DNA of 64,000 nucleotides, from the NCBI RefSeq assembly GCF_000013605.1, contig NC_007908.1, forward strand, positions 3,906,001 through 3,970,000, given 5' to 3'. The notes under the pieces are model-generated. The model saw only the letters and a list, made by a program, of their open reading frames with translations, was not told the DNA's origin and did not search any database. The stretch comes from Rhodoferax ferrireducens T118. Its GTDB lineage: Bacteria; Pseudomonadota; Gammaproteobacteria; Burkholderiales; Burkholderiaceae_C. The translations under genes and the position numbers were made by a program. Shown piece after piece: positions 17,973 through 25,569 of the stretch (position 1 is its first letter; every line of letters begins with the position of its first letter).

Positions 17973-17990
17973 CTAGGGCCCGCGCCCTAG
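17973..17990. promoter_or_regulatory. 18-base dyad CTAGGGC-N4-GCCCTAG in the divergent promoter region
   Basis: The arms are perfect 7-base complements around CCGC. It lies between the divergent reductase and phasin genes. A third dyad (TGCACTC / GAGTGCA, 18047-18068) sits closer to the phasin gene. They are candidate operators or hairpins in the phasin leader. Confidence 0.4.
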
Positions 17991-18107
17991 AGAATTAGGA
18001 TGTACCACCTACACGACGATTCAACGAGCCCTTAAAGTGCTGCTCATGCACTCAATCCCACGAGTGCAACCCGGTTCAAGCAACTCACACCCTATCTGGA
18101 GCGCCTC

Positions 18108-18710
18108 ATGGTCACAAAACTGAAGAAAACTACCCCCAAAAAGAAGACCGACACACGTCTGAAGGGATCAGTCAAAGATTCAGCCCAGCAAATCTGGCAG
18201 GCGGGTCTGGGCGCTTTCAACAAGGCCCAGGCCGAAGGCTCGAAGGCCTTTGAGGCCCTGGTCAAGGAAGGCGTGAGCTTGCAACGCAAGACCCAATCGG
18301 TTGCCGAAGAAAAAATCTCGGAAGCCACCAGCAAAATGTCCACCATGGCAACCGATATTTCGTCCAAAGCCTCCGGCCAATGGGACAAGCTGGAAAGCAT
18401 TTTTGAAGATCGCGTGGCCAAGGCGCTGAACAAGCTCGGCGTGCCCTCAGCCAAAGACGTCAACGCCCTGATCGCCCGCATCGATGAACTCAACAAGAGC
18501 GTGCAAAAACTCTCGGCCAAAAACCCGGCGCCGACAGCAGCTGCCAAGGCTGCGGCCAAAGTTGCGCCAAAGAAAACAGTCAAGCCTGTGGCCAGGTCGG
18601 CCGTCAAGCCAGTCGTCAAAGCGACGCCGAAGGCGGTGGTCAAACGTGCGGCGCCAGCGCGCAAAGCAGCCGCGGTCGAAACGGTTGAACCTGCTGCGGC
18701 CCAAGTCTGA
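18108..18710 (+). CDS. PhaF/PhaI-type phasin with histone-like tail
   Basis: This 200-residue polyhydroxyalkanoate granule-associated protein has a phasin domain of about 130 residues: SAQQIWQAGLGAFNKAQAEG, SKAFEALVKEGVSLQRKTQ and a long amphipathic helix to KLGVPSAKDVNALIARIDEL with a short leucine-zipper-like SVQKL. The last 65 residues are almost only Lys, Ala, Pro and Val (KKTVKPVARSAVKPVVKATP), resembling the nucleoid-binding AAKP repeats of PhaF and histone H1. By analogy it coats storage granules and tethers them to the chromosome for even segregation. The gene stands alone between a divergent promoter and a strong terminator. It might coat neutral-lipid bodies too, given its neighbours. 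Confidence 0.88.
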   Translation: MVTKLKKTTPKKKTDTRLKGSVKDSAQQIWQAGLGAFNKAQAEGSKAFEALVKEGVSLQRKTQSVAEEKISEATSKMSTMATDISSKASGQWDKLESIFEDRVAKALNKLGVPSAKDVNALIARIDELNKSVQKLSAKNPAPTAAAKAAAKVAPKKTVKPVARSAVKPVVKATPKAVVKRAAPARKAAAVETVEPAAAQV

Positions 18711-18778
18711 TAGCGGCGTGTCGTGAAGCCACTGACACAGCTTGCGCGGCGAGGGCCGTGCAAGATGATTCTCCTGAA

Positions 18779-18800
18779 GGGCGCTTAGGCGCCCTTTTTT
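18779..18800 (+). terminator. rho-independent terminator after the phasin gene
   Basis: GGGCGC pairs with GCGCCC across TTAG and is followed by six T, then a further T-rich run to 18808. It insulates the phasin gene from the patatin operon. Confidence 0.9.
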
Positions 18801-18929
18801 GCTTTTTTAGCCTATGGGAAACATGCCGCCGTACGCGAAGCGAACCAGACCCGTGCCCAACTGATCCAGTTACCAGTCTTGCTGCATTGCAGCAAATCTT
18901 CATCACCCTCACCTCTACACTTTGAGCTT

Positions 18930-20192
18930 ATGAAACTGAAAACATCTCGCCCGCCAAGAATTGCGCTGGCACTGGCGGGTGGCGGTCCGCTGGGTGCCAT
19001 TTATGAGATCGGCGCCCTGTGTGCGCTTCAGGAGTCACTCAACGGCATCGACTTCACCAAGTTGCAGCACTATGTTGGCGTGTCCGCTGGGGGCTTCATA
19101 GCCGCCGGTTTGGCCAATGGCATCACTCCCCATGAGCTGTGTGCGTCATTTATTGAGAATGACAGCGAGACGTCCGACAGGTCCGAAACGTTTGATCCGT
19201 CCTGGCTGCTGGAGCCCGCCTATGGCGAGTTTGTGCGCCGCGGCATCATGCTGCCCGGTTTGCTGCTGTCGGCCTTGTGGCATTTCACGGCGGGCAGGAA
19301 ATCGTTCATCCGGGCACTGGAACGCCTGAGCCCCGGCCTGCCCACCGGCATTTTCTCCAATGAGCAGATCCATGTTGAGCTGGCCCGCATCTACGCGCGC
19401 GAGGGCCGCACCAACGACTTTCGCCAGCTCAAAACCGAGCTCACCCTGGTGGCCACCAATCTGGACAGCAGCGTAGCGGTGCCCTTTGGTCGCCCGGGCT
19501 GGGACCATGTGCCGATCTCCAAAGCGGTGCAGGCCAGCGCGGCGCTGCCGGGCCTGTTTCCTCCGGTGGAAATTGATGACAGCTACTATGTTGACGGCGC
19601 CCTGAAAAAGACCATGCACGCCTCCGTTGCCCTGGCCAGCGGCGTTGACCTGATGTTGTGCCTGAACCCATTGGTGCCGTTTGATGCCACCGCACCACAG
19701 GTCGCCAAAGTCATGCGGCGTGGCCTGCCAGCTGAAAAGCACCACATCCCGCGCATCATCGACGGCGGACTGCCCGCGGTGCTGAGCCAGACCTTTCGCT
19801 CCATGATTCATTCACGCCTGAGCCTGGGCATGAAGCACTACGAGCACCTCTACCCCAACACCGACATCATCCTGATTGAGCCCGACCACCGGGACCCGGA
19901 GATGTACCTGGCCAATACCTTCAGCTACTCCCAGCGCCGCAACCTGGCCGAGCACGCTTATCAGCAGACACGCCAGATGCTGCGCTCCAACAAAACCGGC
20001 CTGTCCGAGAAACTGCGGCGTCACGGCATCAGCCTGCACCACGAATCGCTGGACGACCCCAAGCGGCACTTGAGTGCGCCGGCCAAGCCCGCCAGCCAGG
20101 TGGGGCGCGCCATCGCGAATCTGCAGGAAATCATGGACGATCTGGGCCATGTCGTGCGATCAGCAGCGCATAAGAGCAGCCCCTCATGGTAA
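18930..20192 (+). CDS. patatin-like phospholipase/acylhydrolase
   Basis: The product has 420 residues from the ATG at 18930 (MKLKTSRPPRIALALAGGGP); an ATG 17 codons earlier adds an unconserved Ser/Pro-rich stretch. The patatin fold shows the oxyanion loop GGGPLGA at 17-23, the nucleophile elbow GVSAG with Ser52, and the catalytic Asp222 in YYVDGALKK. It is a cytoplasmic or membrane-associated lipid acyl hydrolase. Position in the wax-ester/PHA neighbourhood suggests mobilisation of stored lipid or granule remodelling, but phospholipase activity is equally possible. Its stop overlaps the start of the next gene (ATGGTAA), so the TetR regulator is translationally coupled to it. Confidence 0.88.
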   Translation: MKLKTSRPPRIALALAGGGPLGAIYEIGALCALQESLNGIDFTKLQHYVGVSAGGFIAAGLANGITPHELCASFIENDSETSDRSETFDPSWLLEPAYGEFVRRGIMLPGLLLSALWHFTAGRKSFIRALERLSPGLPTGIFSNEQIHVELARIYAREGRTNDFRQLKTELTLVATNLDSSVAVPFGRPGWDHVPISKAVQASAALPGLFPPVEIDDSYYVDGALKKTMHASVALASGVDLMLCLNPLVPFDATAPQVAKVMRRGLPAEKHHIPRIIDGGLPAVLSQTFRSMIHSRLSLGMKHYEHLYPNTDIILIEPDHRDPEMYLANTFSYSQRRNLAEHAYQQTRQMLRSNKTGLSEKLRRHGISLHHESLDDPKRHLSAPAKPASQVGRAIANLQEIMDDLGHVVRSAAHKSSPSW

Positions 20193-20848
20193 AAAAAGCG
20201 CCCCGGCGCACCGCCGAACGGATTCTGGAGGTCACGCTGGAGCTGTTCAACCGCTTTGGCGAGCCCAATGTATCCACCACCTTGATATCAGCCGAACTGG
20301 GCATCAGCCCGGGCAACCTGTACTACCACTACCCGGCCAAAGACGAACTCATCAACTCGCTGTTTGACCGTTACGAGCGCGCCTTGAACGAGCTGCTCAA
20401 TGCCAGCGACGGCGTGCGCGACGTGGAAGACGCCTGGTTCTTCATGCACAGTCTGTTTGAGTTGATCTGGCAGTACCGGTTTTTATACCGCGACCTCAAC
20501 GATTTGCTGAGCAAGAACCGGCGGCTCGAAACCCATTTCCAATCGGTCCTTAAAAACAAGACCCGCGCCGTCAAAGCCTTGCTGGACGGCATGAGCCGCA
20601 CCGGCGCGGTGCGTATTGATTCGCGTGAAGTCGAAGCCACGGCCACCAGCATGGTGGTGGTGCTGACCTACTGGCTGAGTTTTGAATATGTGCGCGACCC
20701 GCGCCGGGCACTCGAGCCTGAAAACGCGCAGGCAGCACTGCTGCGCGGTGCGCACCACGTCTTGAATTTGCTGGTGCCCTATCTGGAGCCGAGTCAGCGC
20801 CAGCACTTGCTGCAACTGGTGGGCGCCTACAATAACAGCGAGAAATAG
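20186..20848 (+). CDS. TetR/AcrR family regulator
   Basis: A 220-residue regulator. The HTH is at about 10-55: RRTAERILEVTLELFNRFGE, then TTLISAELGISPGNLYYHYP and AKDELINSLFDRYE. The C-terminal domain, with FLYRDLNDLLSKNRRLETHF, is the TetR_C type seen in a group of betaproteobacterial regulators next to lipid genes. It is coupled to the patatin gene by a 7-base overlap and followed after 33 bases by the TPR gene, so it probably controls this small operon and perhaps the divergent storage-lipid genes. Ligand unknown; an acyl-CoA is plausible. Confidence 0.87.
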   Translation: MVKKAPRRTAERILEVTLELFNRFGEPNVSTTLISAELGISPGNLYYHYPAKDELINSLFDRYERALNELLNASDGVRDVEDAWFFMHSLFELIWQYRFLYRDLNDLLSKNRRLETHFQSVLKNKTRAVKALLDGMSRTGAVRIDSREVEATATSMVVVLTYWLSFEYVRDPRRALEPENAQAALLRGAHHVLNLLVPYLEPSQRQHLLQLVGAYNNSEK

Positions 20849-20881
20849 AAAAGCCGGTCACACCTGCCACAGGAGACAAAA

Positions 20882-21658
20882 ATGGCCAAATGGACTGCTT
20901 TCCCCTTCGCGGGCGATTATGTTTTTACCGCTGCCAGCGTCAAAAAGAACTGGGAGCGGCTGCACTTGGGTGACGCCGAGCCACTGCCCAAAGACGCCAA
21001 AGTGCTGCAGGCCTGGGCGCTATTTCACAACGGTGAATTCCAGAAGGCCAGGGACATGGGCCTCAAAATCGGTGGCGCCGGCCTCACCGTTGCCAACAAG
21101 GCGGCGTGCATTTATGCGACCTACCTGGAACAACAAGAAAAAGCCCGGCTCGACCTCTATATGGACGTTGCCCGACGCGCCAGTGCGCAAGCCGCAGAAG
21201 ACCCAAGCAATTTCAACGCCCTGTACTGGCAGGCTTATGCACTGGGCCGCTACAGTCAAGGTATCAGCGTGGCCAAAGCGCTAGCCCAGGGACTGGGCAG
21301 CAAGGTGAAAAAAGAGCTGGAAAACGTGATCGAAATCGAACCCAAACACGCCGATGCCCACATCGCCCTGGGCTCGTTTCACGCGGAGGTAATCGACAAG
21401 GTGGGTTCGCTGATTGGTGGCATGACCTACGGCGCCAAAAAAGACATCGGCCTGCGGCTGTTCCAGGACGCTCTCAAGCTGAATTTTCAATCCGCCATTG
21501 GCATGATCGAATACGCCAACGCCATGCTCATGCTCGATGGCGACAAAATGATGAAGGAAGCGACCCGCCTGTACCAGCAAGCCGCTGCCGCCAAGCCCAT
21601 GGATGCGATGGAACGGCTGGATGTGGAAATGGCAAGGGTTGAACTGGAAGAAGATTAG
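20882..21658 (+). CDS. TPR-like helical repeat protein, function unknown
   Basis: The 258-residue soluble protein has no signal peptide and no membrane segment. It is built of helix pairs of TPR type: AKVLQAWALFHNGEFQKARD, then LTVANKAACIYATYLEQQE, NFNALYWQAYALGRYSQG, AHIALGSFHAEVIDKVGSLI and a last ATRLYQQAAAAKPMDAMERL. The start follows AGGAGA by 5 bases. It is the third gene of the patatin-TetR operon. I do not recognise a named family; it may be a scaffold for lipid-body or granule proteins, as judged only from its neighbours. Confidence 0.75.
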   Translation: MAKWTAFPFAGDYVFTAASVKKNWERLHLGDAEPLPKDAKVLQAWALFHNGEFQKARDMGLKIGGAGLTVANKAACIYATYLEQQEKARLDLYMDVARRASAQAAEDPSNFNALYWQAYALGRYSQGISVAKALAQGLGSKVKKELENVIEIEPKHADAHIALGSFHAEVIDKVGSLIGGMTYGAKKDIGLRLFQDALKLNFQSAIGMIEYANAMLMLDGDKMMKEATRLYQQAAAAKPMDAMERLDVEMARVELEED

Positions 21659-21721
21659 ATTCTTGTCGTTTTTGGCCGCCAGCCCGCATAGGATGGCCGT
21701 ACATTGCCATTAAAATGATAG

Positions 21722-23290
21722 CTAAGAAGCCGATTCATTCCAGGGCAACATCAAGGTCAGCAGGGTCAGCTTGGTAAATTCCGGCTCAAACTGGTCGATG
21801 ATTTTCTGCGGATCGGGGCACAGCGTTGAGTCACTGATGACGCCAAACTGCACGCCCCCGCCGTAACTCAAGATCGAGACGCCCAATCCGACCGTACCCG
21901 ACTGCGGTACCCAAACCAGGTTTTGCTCCAGCGTGGCGCCGAGGAACTTGAGCTTCTCGCGCGGACCCGGCACGTTGGTCATGACGGCGGTTGTTTTTTT
22001 GGAAAACAGGGTCAACAGCGCGTCTTGCGCCGGCTTCATCAACACCCCCGCCACCGCCAGCAGCGCAAACGCCAGCAGCGGCTGCATGCTGCCTTTCATC
22101 TCACCCATGCGCGCGCGCACCGCGAACACGCGCTCGATCGGGTTCTCTATCCCGATGGGCAGAACCACCGGTGCCAAGCCAAAGCGATTGCCCAATTGGT
22201 AGGCTTCTTCGATCGGGCGCAGGTTCACCGGCACCATGGCACGGATCTCCTTGCCTGCAACGTCATCGCCGAAGGACTTGAGGTAGCCACCCAGAGCGCC
22301 GGCTACGCAGCTCAACAACACATCGTTGATGGAGCAGTTCAGCGCACGCCCGACCGCCTTGACGTCGTCCAGCGGGATCGGTTGGCACCAGGCCACGCGT
22401 TTGCGCGTGCCGGGCGTGCCCTTGAGGCGCGTCGGCGAGTCGTCGGGCATGAGCGCCAGCGCGGCCGCATCCCGCACCACGTGGTACGCCATTTTGGCCA
22501 GATCCAGCGAACCGGCCAAACCCTTCTCCAAGCCCTGCTCCAGCCCTTTTTGCGGATCGATCAAGGTCTCCAGGGCGTTGACCGCGCCATCCCCCACCGC
22601 GTCAAGTGCTTTGACCAGCACATCCGTCAACGGCCGGATCAGCGTGTCAGCAATCCAGTCATCCGCACCCTCCAGCCCCTCACCCTGCGCAGGCTGGGTC
22701 CCGCTGCGAGGGGGTGCCGAACCGCCATCCACCATGGACTGGGTCACGGCAATCAGCGCCAGGCCATCGGCAATGCAATGATGCAGGCGCGCCATCAAGG
22801 CCGAGCCGCCCTGGTAATGCTCAACCAGGCGAAACTCCCACAGGGGATGGTTCATGTCGAGCGATTGCATGGCAAGCTCGGCCAGGCGCTCCTGCAATGC
22901 CGTTTGCTCCCCGCCCTGGGCTGTCACAGACAAGGTCTCGCGCACCACATGGCGCTCGATCCGGAAGTCCGTATCGGTCACCCAGCTGGCGCCGCTTGCA
23001 TCCTGCTGCACCCGCTGACCAAAGCGCGGGTATTGCAGCAAGCGCTCCTCAATGCGCCGGCACACCGCCGGGTAGCTGACCCCTGGCTTGATGATCCACA
23101 CCCCCACGATCATCATCAAATTGCTGGGCGAATCCATGCGCAACCAGGCCGTGTCGACCTTGCTCATGCGCTCATGTGTCGGCCCGGCTGGCTGATCTTG
23201 ATCCTGCGGCATCTTCCTTCTTGCCCGTGTGCCTGCTACCGGGCGTGCGGTCTTGGTGGCGACTTTTCTGGCAACGATTCGGGTAACCAT
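21722..23290 (-). CDS. wax ester synthase / acyl-CoA:diacylglycerol acyltransferase (WS/DGAT)
   Basis: This 522-residue enzyme starts at the ATG at 23288-23290 behind AGGAG; an upstream in-frame ATG lacks a site. The catalytic motif HHxxxDG is HHCIADG at 170-176, preceded by the PLW motif at 149-151. The C-terminal half has NDVLLSCVAGALGGYL and the late motif TAVMTNVPGPREKLKFLG. The first 45 residues are an extra Lys/Arg/Ala-rich tail (RIVARKVATKTARPVAGTRA) not usual in the family, which could aid membrane or granule binding. It esterifies acyl-CoA to fatty alcohol or diacylglycerol, giving wax ester or TAG at the inner membrane. With the acyl-CoA reductase and the divergent ACBP gene it makes a neutral-lipid set. 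Confidence 0.92.
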   Translation of the reverse strand: MVTRIVARKVATKTARPVAGTRARRKMPQDQDQPAGPTHERMSKVDTAWLRMDSPSNLMMIVGVWIIKPGVSYPAVCRRIEERLLQYPRFGQRVQQDASGASWVTDTDFRIERHVVRETLSVTAQGGEQTALQERLAELAMQSLDMNHPLWEFRLVEHYQGGSALMARLHHCIADGLALIAVTQSMVDGGSAPPRSGTQPAQGEGLEGADDWIADTLIRPLTDVLVKALDAVGDGAVNALETLIDPQKGLEQGLEKGLAGSLDLAKMAYHVVRDAAALALMPDDSPTRLKGTPGTRKRVAWCQPIPLDDVKAVGRALNCSINDVLLSCVAGALGGYLKSFGDDVAGKEIRAMVPVNLRPIEEAYQLGNRFGLAPVVLPIGIENPIERVFAVRARMGEMKGSMQPLLAFALLAVAGVLMKPAQDALLTLFSKKTTAVMTNVPGPREKLKFLGATLEQNLVWVPQSGTVGLGVSILSYGGGVQFGVISDSTLCPDPQKIIDQFEPEFTKLTLLTLMLPWNESAS

Positions 23291-23428
23291 AAACACTCCT
23301 GACGGGGCAAACCAAAAGCATAACGACAGTTCCTGGGGAACACCCCCTATTCTGTCGGCAAGACGCACACTAAGATACGCCGCAATGACCCCAAACCTGT
23401 GGGTTTTTGACTTTATCTGGAGAAGACC

Positions 23429-23683
23429 ATGCCTGACTTGAAAACAAAATTCGAAACCGCCCTTGCCGATTCAAAAAACCTGAGTGAACGCCCGGACAAC
23501 GCCACGCTACTCAAAATTTACGCCCTTTACAAGCAAGCCAGCGTTGGCGACAACAACGACAAGAAACCCGGTTTCAGTGACATGGTGGGGCGCGCCAAAT
23601 GGGAAGCCTGGAGCAACCTCAAAGGCACCAGCAGCAACGATGCCATGCAGCAATACATTGACCTGATTGAATCCCTGAGCTGA
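23429..23683 (+). CDS. acyl-CoA-binding protein (ACBP)
   Basis: The 84-residue protein has the complete ACBP four-helix pattern: LKTKFETALADSKNLSERPD, then LLKIYALYKQASVGDNNDKK, and the diagnostic KPGFSDMVGRAKWEAWSNLK with YIDLI near the end. The ligand-contacting Tyr and Lys of YALYKQA and the KWEAW motif are present. It binds long-chain acyl-CoA in the cytoplasm, protecting and delivering it. GGAGA precedes the ATG. It is divergent from the WS/DGAT gene across a 138-base shared promoter region, which suggests co-regulation and a role in supplying acyl-CoA to storage-lipid synthesis. Confidence 0.95.
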   Translation: MPDLKTKFETALADSKNLSERPDNATLLKIYALYKQASVGDNNDKKPGFSDMVGRAKWEAWSNLKGTSSNDAMQQYIDLIESLS

Positions 23684-23751
23684 ATCGCCCGCCCCTGCCG
23701 CTCGCCAGTTGCGCTCTGCTCACCCCAAGGTGCTGGCGACTGAGCCCCGCG

Positions 23752-24090
23752 TCACTGGCTTTTGCTGATGTGGGGTTTCGCATGCGCCCGGAGCTTGGGC
23801 TTGGGCGTGAGCAGGTCATCCAGATTTTTGATGATTTCACTTTCGATCCGGGCCTTGAACGCGCCCACCAGAAAACCGAGTTTGGCCTGGAGTTCAAACT
23901 TGTCCTTGGTCACCGACAAGGTGCCGTGAACACCTGAGCGTGTAAAAGACACTTCATCAACTGTCTTGCCTTCTTCGTAAATGCAGCGCATGCCAAGTTC
24001 TTCTTCGGCATGCTCGGCCCATTTGAAGGCCACTTTGCGCGCATCAGCCAGTCCAAGCGTGTGTTGACGCAAGATATGAAGATCAGCCAC
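23752..24090 (-). CDS. polyhydroxyalkanoic acid system family protein (PHA_gran_rgn)
   Basis: This 112-residue protein begins at the GTG at 24088-24090, with a GGAG 8 bases upstream; this start overlaps the stop of the peptidase gene by 8 bases (GTGGCTGA), a clear coupling. The family is shown by ADLHILRQHTLGLADARKVA, then FKWAEHAEEELGMRCIYEEG and GTLSVTKDKFELQAKLGFLV. These small proteins are associated with PHA granule loci (PF09650) but have no known activity. The basic tail LTPKPKLRAHAKPHISKSQ is variable. It supports PHA storage in the same neighbourhood as the phasin. Confidence 0.85.
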   Translation of the reverse strand: MADLHILRQHTLGLADARKVAFKWAEHAEEELGMRCIYEEGKTVDEVSFTRSGVHGTLSVTKDKFELQAKLGFLVGAFKARIESEIIKNLDDLLTPKPKLRAHAKPHISKSQ

Positions 24091-25165
24091 TGAGGTGCTC
24101 CGTTGTTGTTTGTTCCAGGACTCGGGTCCGCTCAGCCGCCGGCATTTTCGCCAACTGCCGCACTGCATCATAAAACCGTTGCCAGTCCCGGCCCTGGCGC
24201 TCAAACAAAGTCTCAAATGCCGGCACCAGTTCGTCATACGCCGCCTGAGCGGCAAACGCCGCGTTGTTGGCGCTCGCAACCCAGGCGTCATAGCCAGCGT
24301 AACCACCCCAGCTGCTTCTGAGCCGGGCGTAGTCATCGCGGAAATTCTGCATTGCTGCCTTTTTCATAGCTACTTGTTCAATAGTGACGGTGGCTGGAGG
24401 CTTGTTTTGTTTATAGATTTCATCCAACCGGGTGCGCGTTGCGCGCGACAGCGCCCGCAACTGCCTGCGCCGGGCGTCAAACTCGGCATATTCTTTGCGG
24501 GCCAACGCCGAGCCATGCACCGAGAGCCAGCGCTCCCCGCCCAGACGTTCAACCGCCGTGGCAAAAGACTCGTTGAACAGGGTGTCGCCCTTGACATACA
24601 ACACCTGATGGGCCAGCTCATGAAAAATCATGCGCGCCAACTCCCCCTCCGGGTAGTGGATGAAGGTATTGAGCAGCGGATCGCCACCGGCCCAGTTCAG
24701 CCAGCCCAAAGTCGAGTAGGCCGGGACGCCATACACACTGGTTTCCAGCCCTTCGCGCTGCAGCGCAAGCGCCTCGGCATGCGCCTCGTCCTCGTTGAAA
24801 TAACCACGGTAACCGACACAGCCCGCCACCGGGAAACACCAGGTCTTGAGCGTCAATGAAAACGCAGGCGCCGCCACCACGTTCCACACCACGGAGCGGC
24901 GCCGCAAGTCGGCATAACGCTGGTAACTGGCGTTGTCGGGAAGTTGCAGATCGGTCACGGCAAAGCGACGAATGCGCTCGGCCAGCATCAGGCGCTGCTT
25001 CAAGGCCGGCGCAACACTCTCATCAGCCAGCCACGTCGCGATCGGTCGAGCCGCCGTCATCATTCGCAGATGGCCGCCAACGGATTGCAGGTAGTAGCCC
25101 GTGTCGGCGCAACTGGCTAGCCAGGGGATGAAGGTCAGGAGGACCAAGGTTCGGAGGGTGCGCAT
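24083..25165 (-). CDS. zinc peptidase-like lipoprotein (putative aminopeptidase, PF10023 type)
   Basis: The 360-residue protein starts at the ATG at 25163-25165; a TTG precedes it directly. The signal peptide ends in WLASC with Cys19, so it is a lipoprotein. The metal site is HELAHQ at 182-187, with a third ligand probably Glu199 in FNESFAT; STLGWLNWAGGDPLLNTF precedes it, as in the DUF2265/aminopeptidase family. Residues about 250-268 (IYKQNKPPATVTIEQVAM) are encoded by an interspersed repeat copy at 24366-24418, read antisense. The insertion sits in a helical region after the active site and leaves the frame open. It overlaps the PHA-granule gene at its 3' end. The substrate is unknown. Confidence 0.83.
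   Translation of the reverse strand: MRTLRTLVLLTFIPWLASCADTGYYLQSVGGHLRMMTAARPIATWLADESVAPALKQRLMLAERIRRFAVTDLQLPDNASYQRYADLRRRSVVWNVVAAPAFSLTLKTWCFPVAGCVGYRGYFNEDEAHAEALALQREGLETSVYGVPAYSTLGWLNWAGGDPLLNTFIHYPEGELARMIFHELAHQVLYVKGDTLFNESFATAVERLGGERWLSVHGSALARKEYAEFDARRRQLRALSRATRTRLDEIYKQNKPPATVTIEQVAMKKAAMQNFRDDYARLRSSWGGYAGYDAWVASANNAAFAAQAAYDELVPAFETLFERQGRDWQRFYDAVRQLAKMPAAERTRVLEQTTTEHLSG
24366..24418 (+). repeat. interspersed repeat copy inside the peptidase gene
   Basis: ATAGCTACTTGTTCAATAGT is followed by the core GACGGTGGCTGGAGGCTTG and the tail TTTTGTTTATAGAT. It diverges in the core (GGTGGCTGGAGG for GGGGGCTAGAGG) but keeps length and order. It is antisense to the gene and open in its frame. 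Confidence 0.85.
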
Positions 25166-25192
25166 CAAAAAAACAGTTTACGATATAGCACC

Positions 25193-25537
25193 ATGCTTTA
25201 CAAATTCAAATCCAAAAACACCGGTGACGTCATCATGTTGCAGCCCAACGGACGACGCGTGCTGCAGATCATCGGCAAAGATGTGCCTGAAGACATCGAG
25301 ACCACGGGTGAAAAAGGCATCATCCTGCCAGAGCAGATGCCTGCCGCCATTGCCGCACTGGAGGCGGCCATTGCGCGGGAAGAAGCGGATCAGAAAGCCG
25401 CGCTGGCGGAGGCACTGGCACACAATGAACCCGCGCCCCACTTTGAATCGGTCTCCCTGCGCCAGCGGGCGCAGCCCTTTATTGAGATGCTCAAGCGCTG
25501 CCAGGAAGATGGCAGCGACGTTGTCTGGGGCGTTTAA
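25193..25537 (+). CDS. DUF1840 family protein
   Basis: The 114-residue soluble protein begins MLYKFKSKNTGDVIMLQPNG and ends with RAQPFIEMLKRCQEDGSDVV and WGV, both hallmarks of DUF1840, common in Burkholderiales. The first part is a small beta-rich unit (VLQIIGKDVPEDIETTGEKG), then an Ala/Glu-rich helix. No activity is known. It is divergent from the peptidase gene with only 27 bases between starts, and ends 33 bases from the convergent ligase gene. Confidence 0.88.
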   Translation: MLYKFKSKNTGDVIMLQPNGRRVLQIIGKDVPEDIETTGEKGIILPEQMPAAIAALEAAIAREEADQKAALAEALAHNEPAPHFESVSLRQRAQPFIEMLKRCQEDGSDVVWGV

Positions 25538-25569
25538 CAGGCGCCAGCGCCACCTGCTGACGCCGTGGC

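Noticed and set aside
21706..21724. A possible half copy of the interspersed repeat (ATTAAAATGATAGCT)
   Set aside because: Only about 15 bases of the left arm match and the core is missing, so it could be chance.
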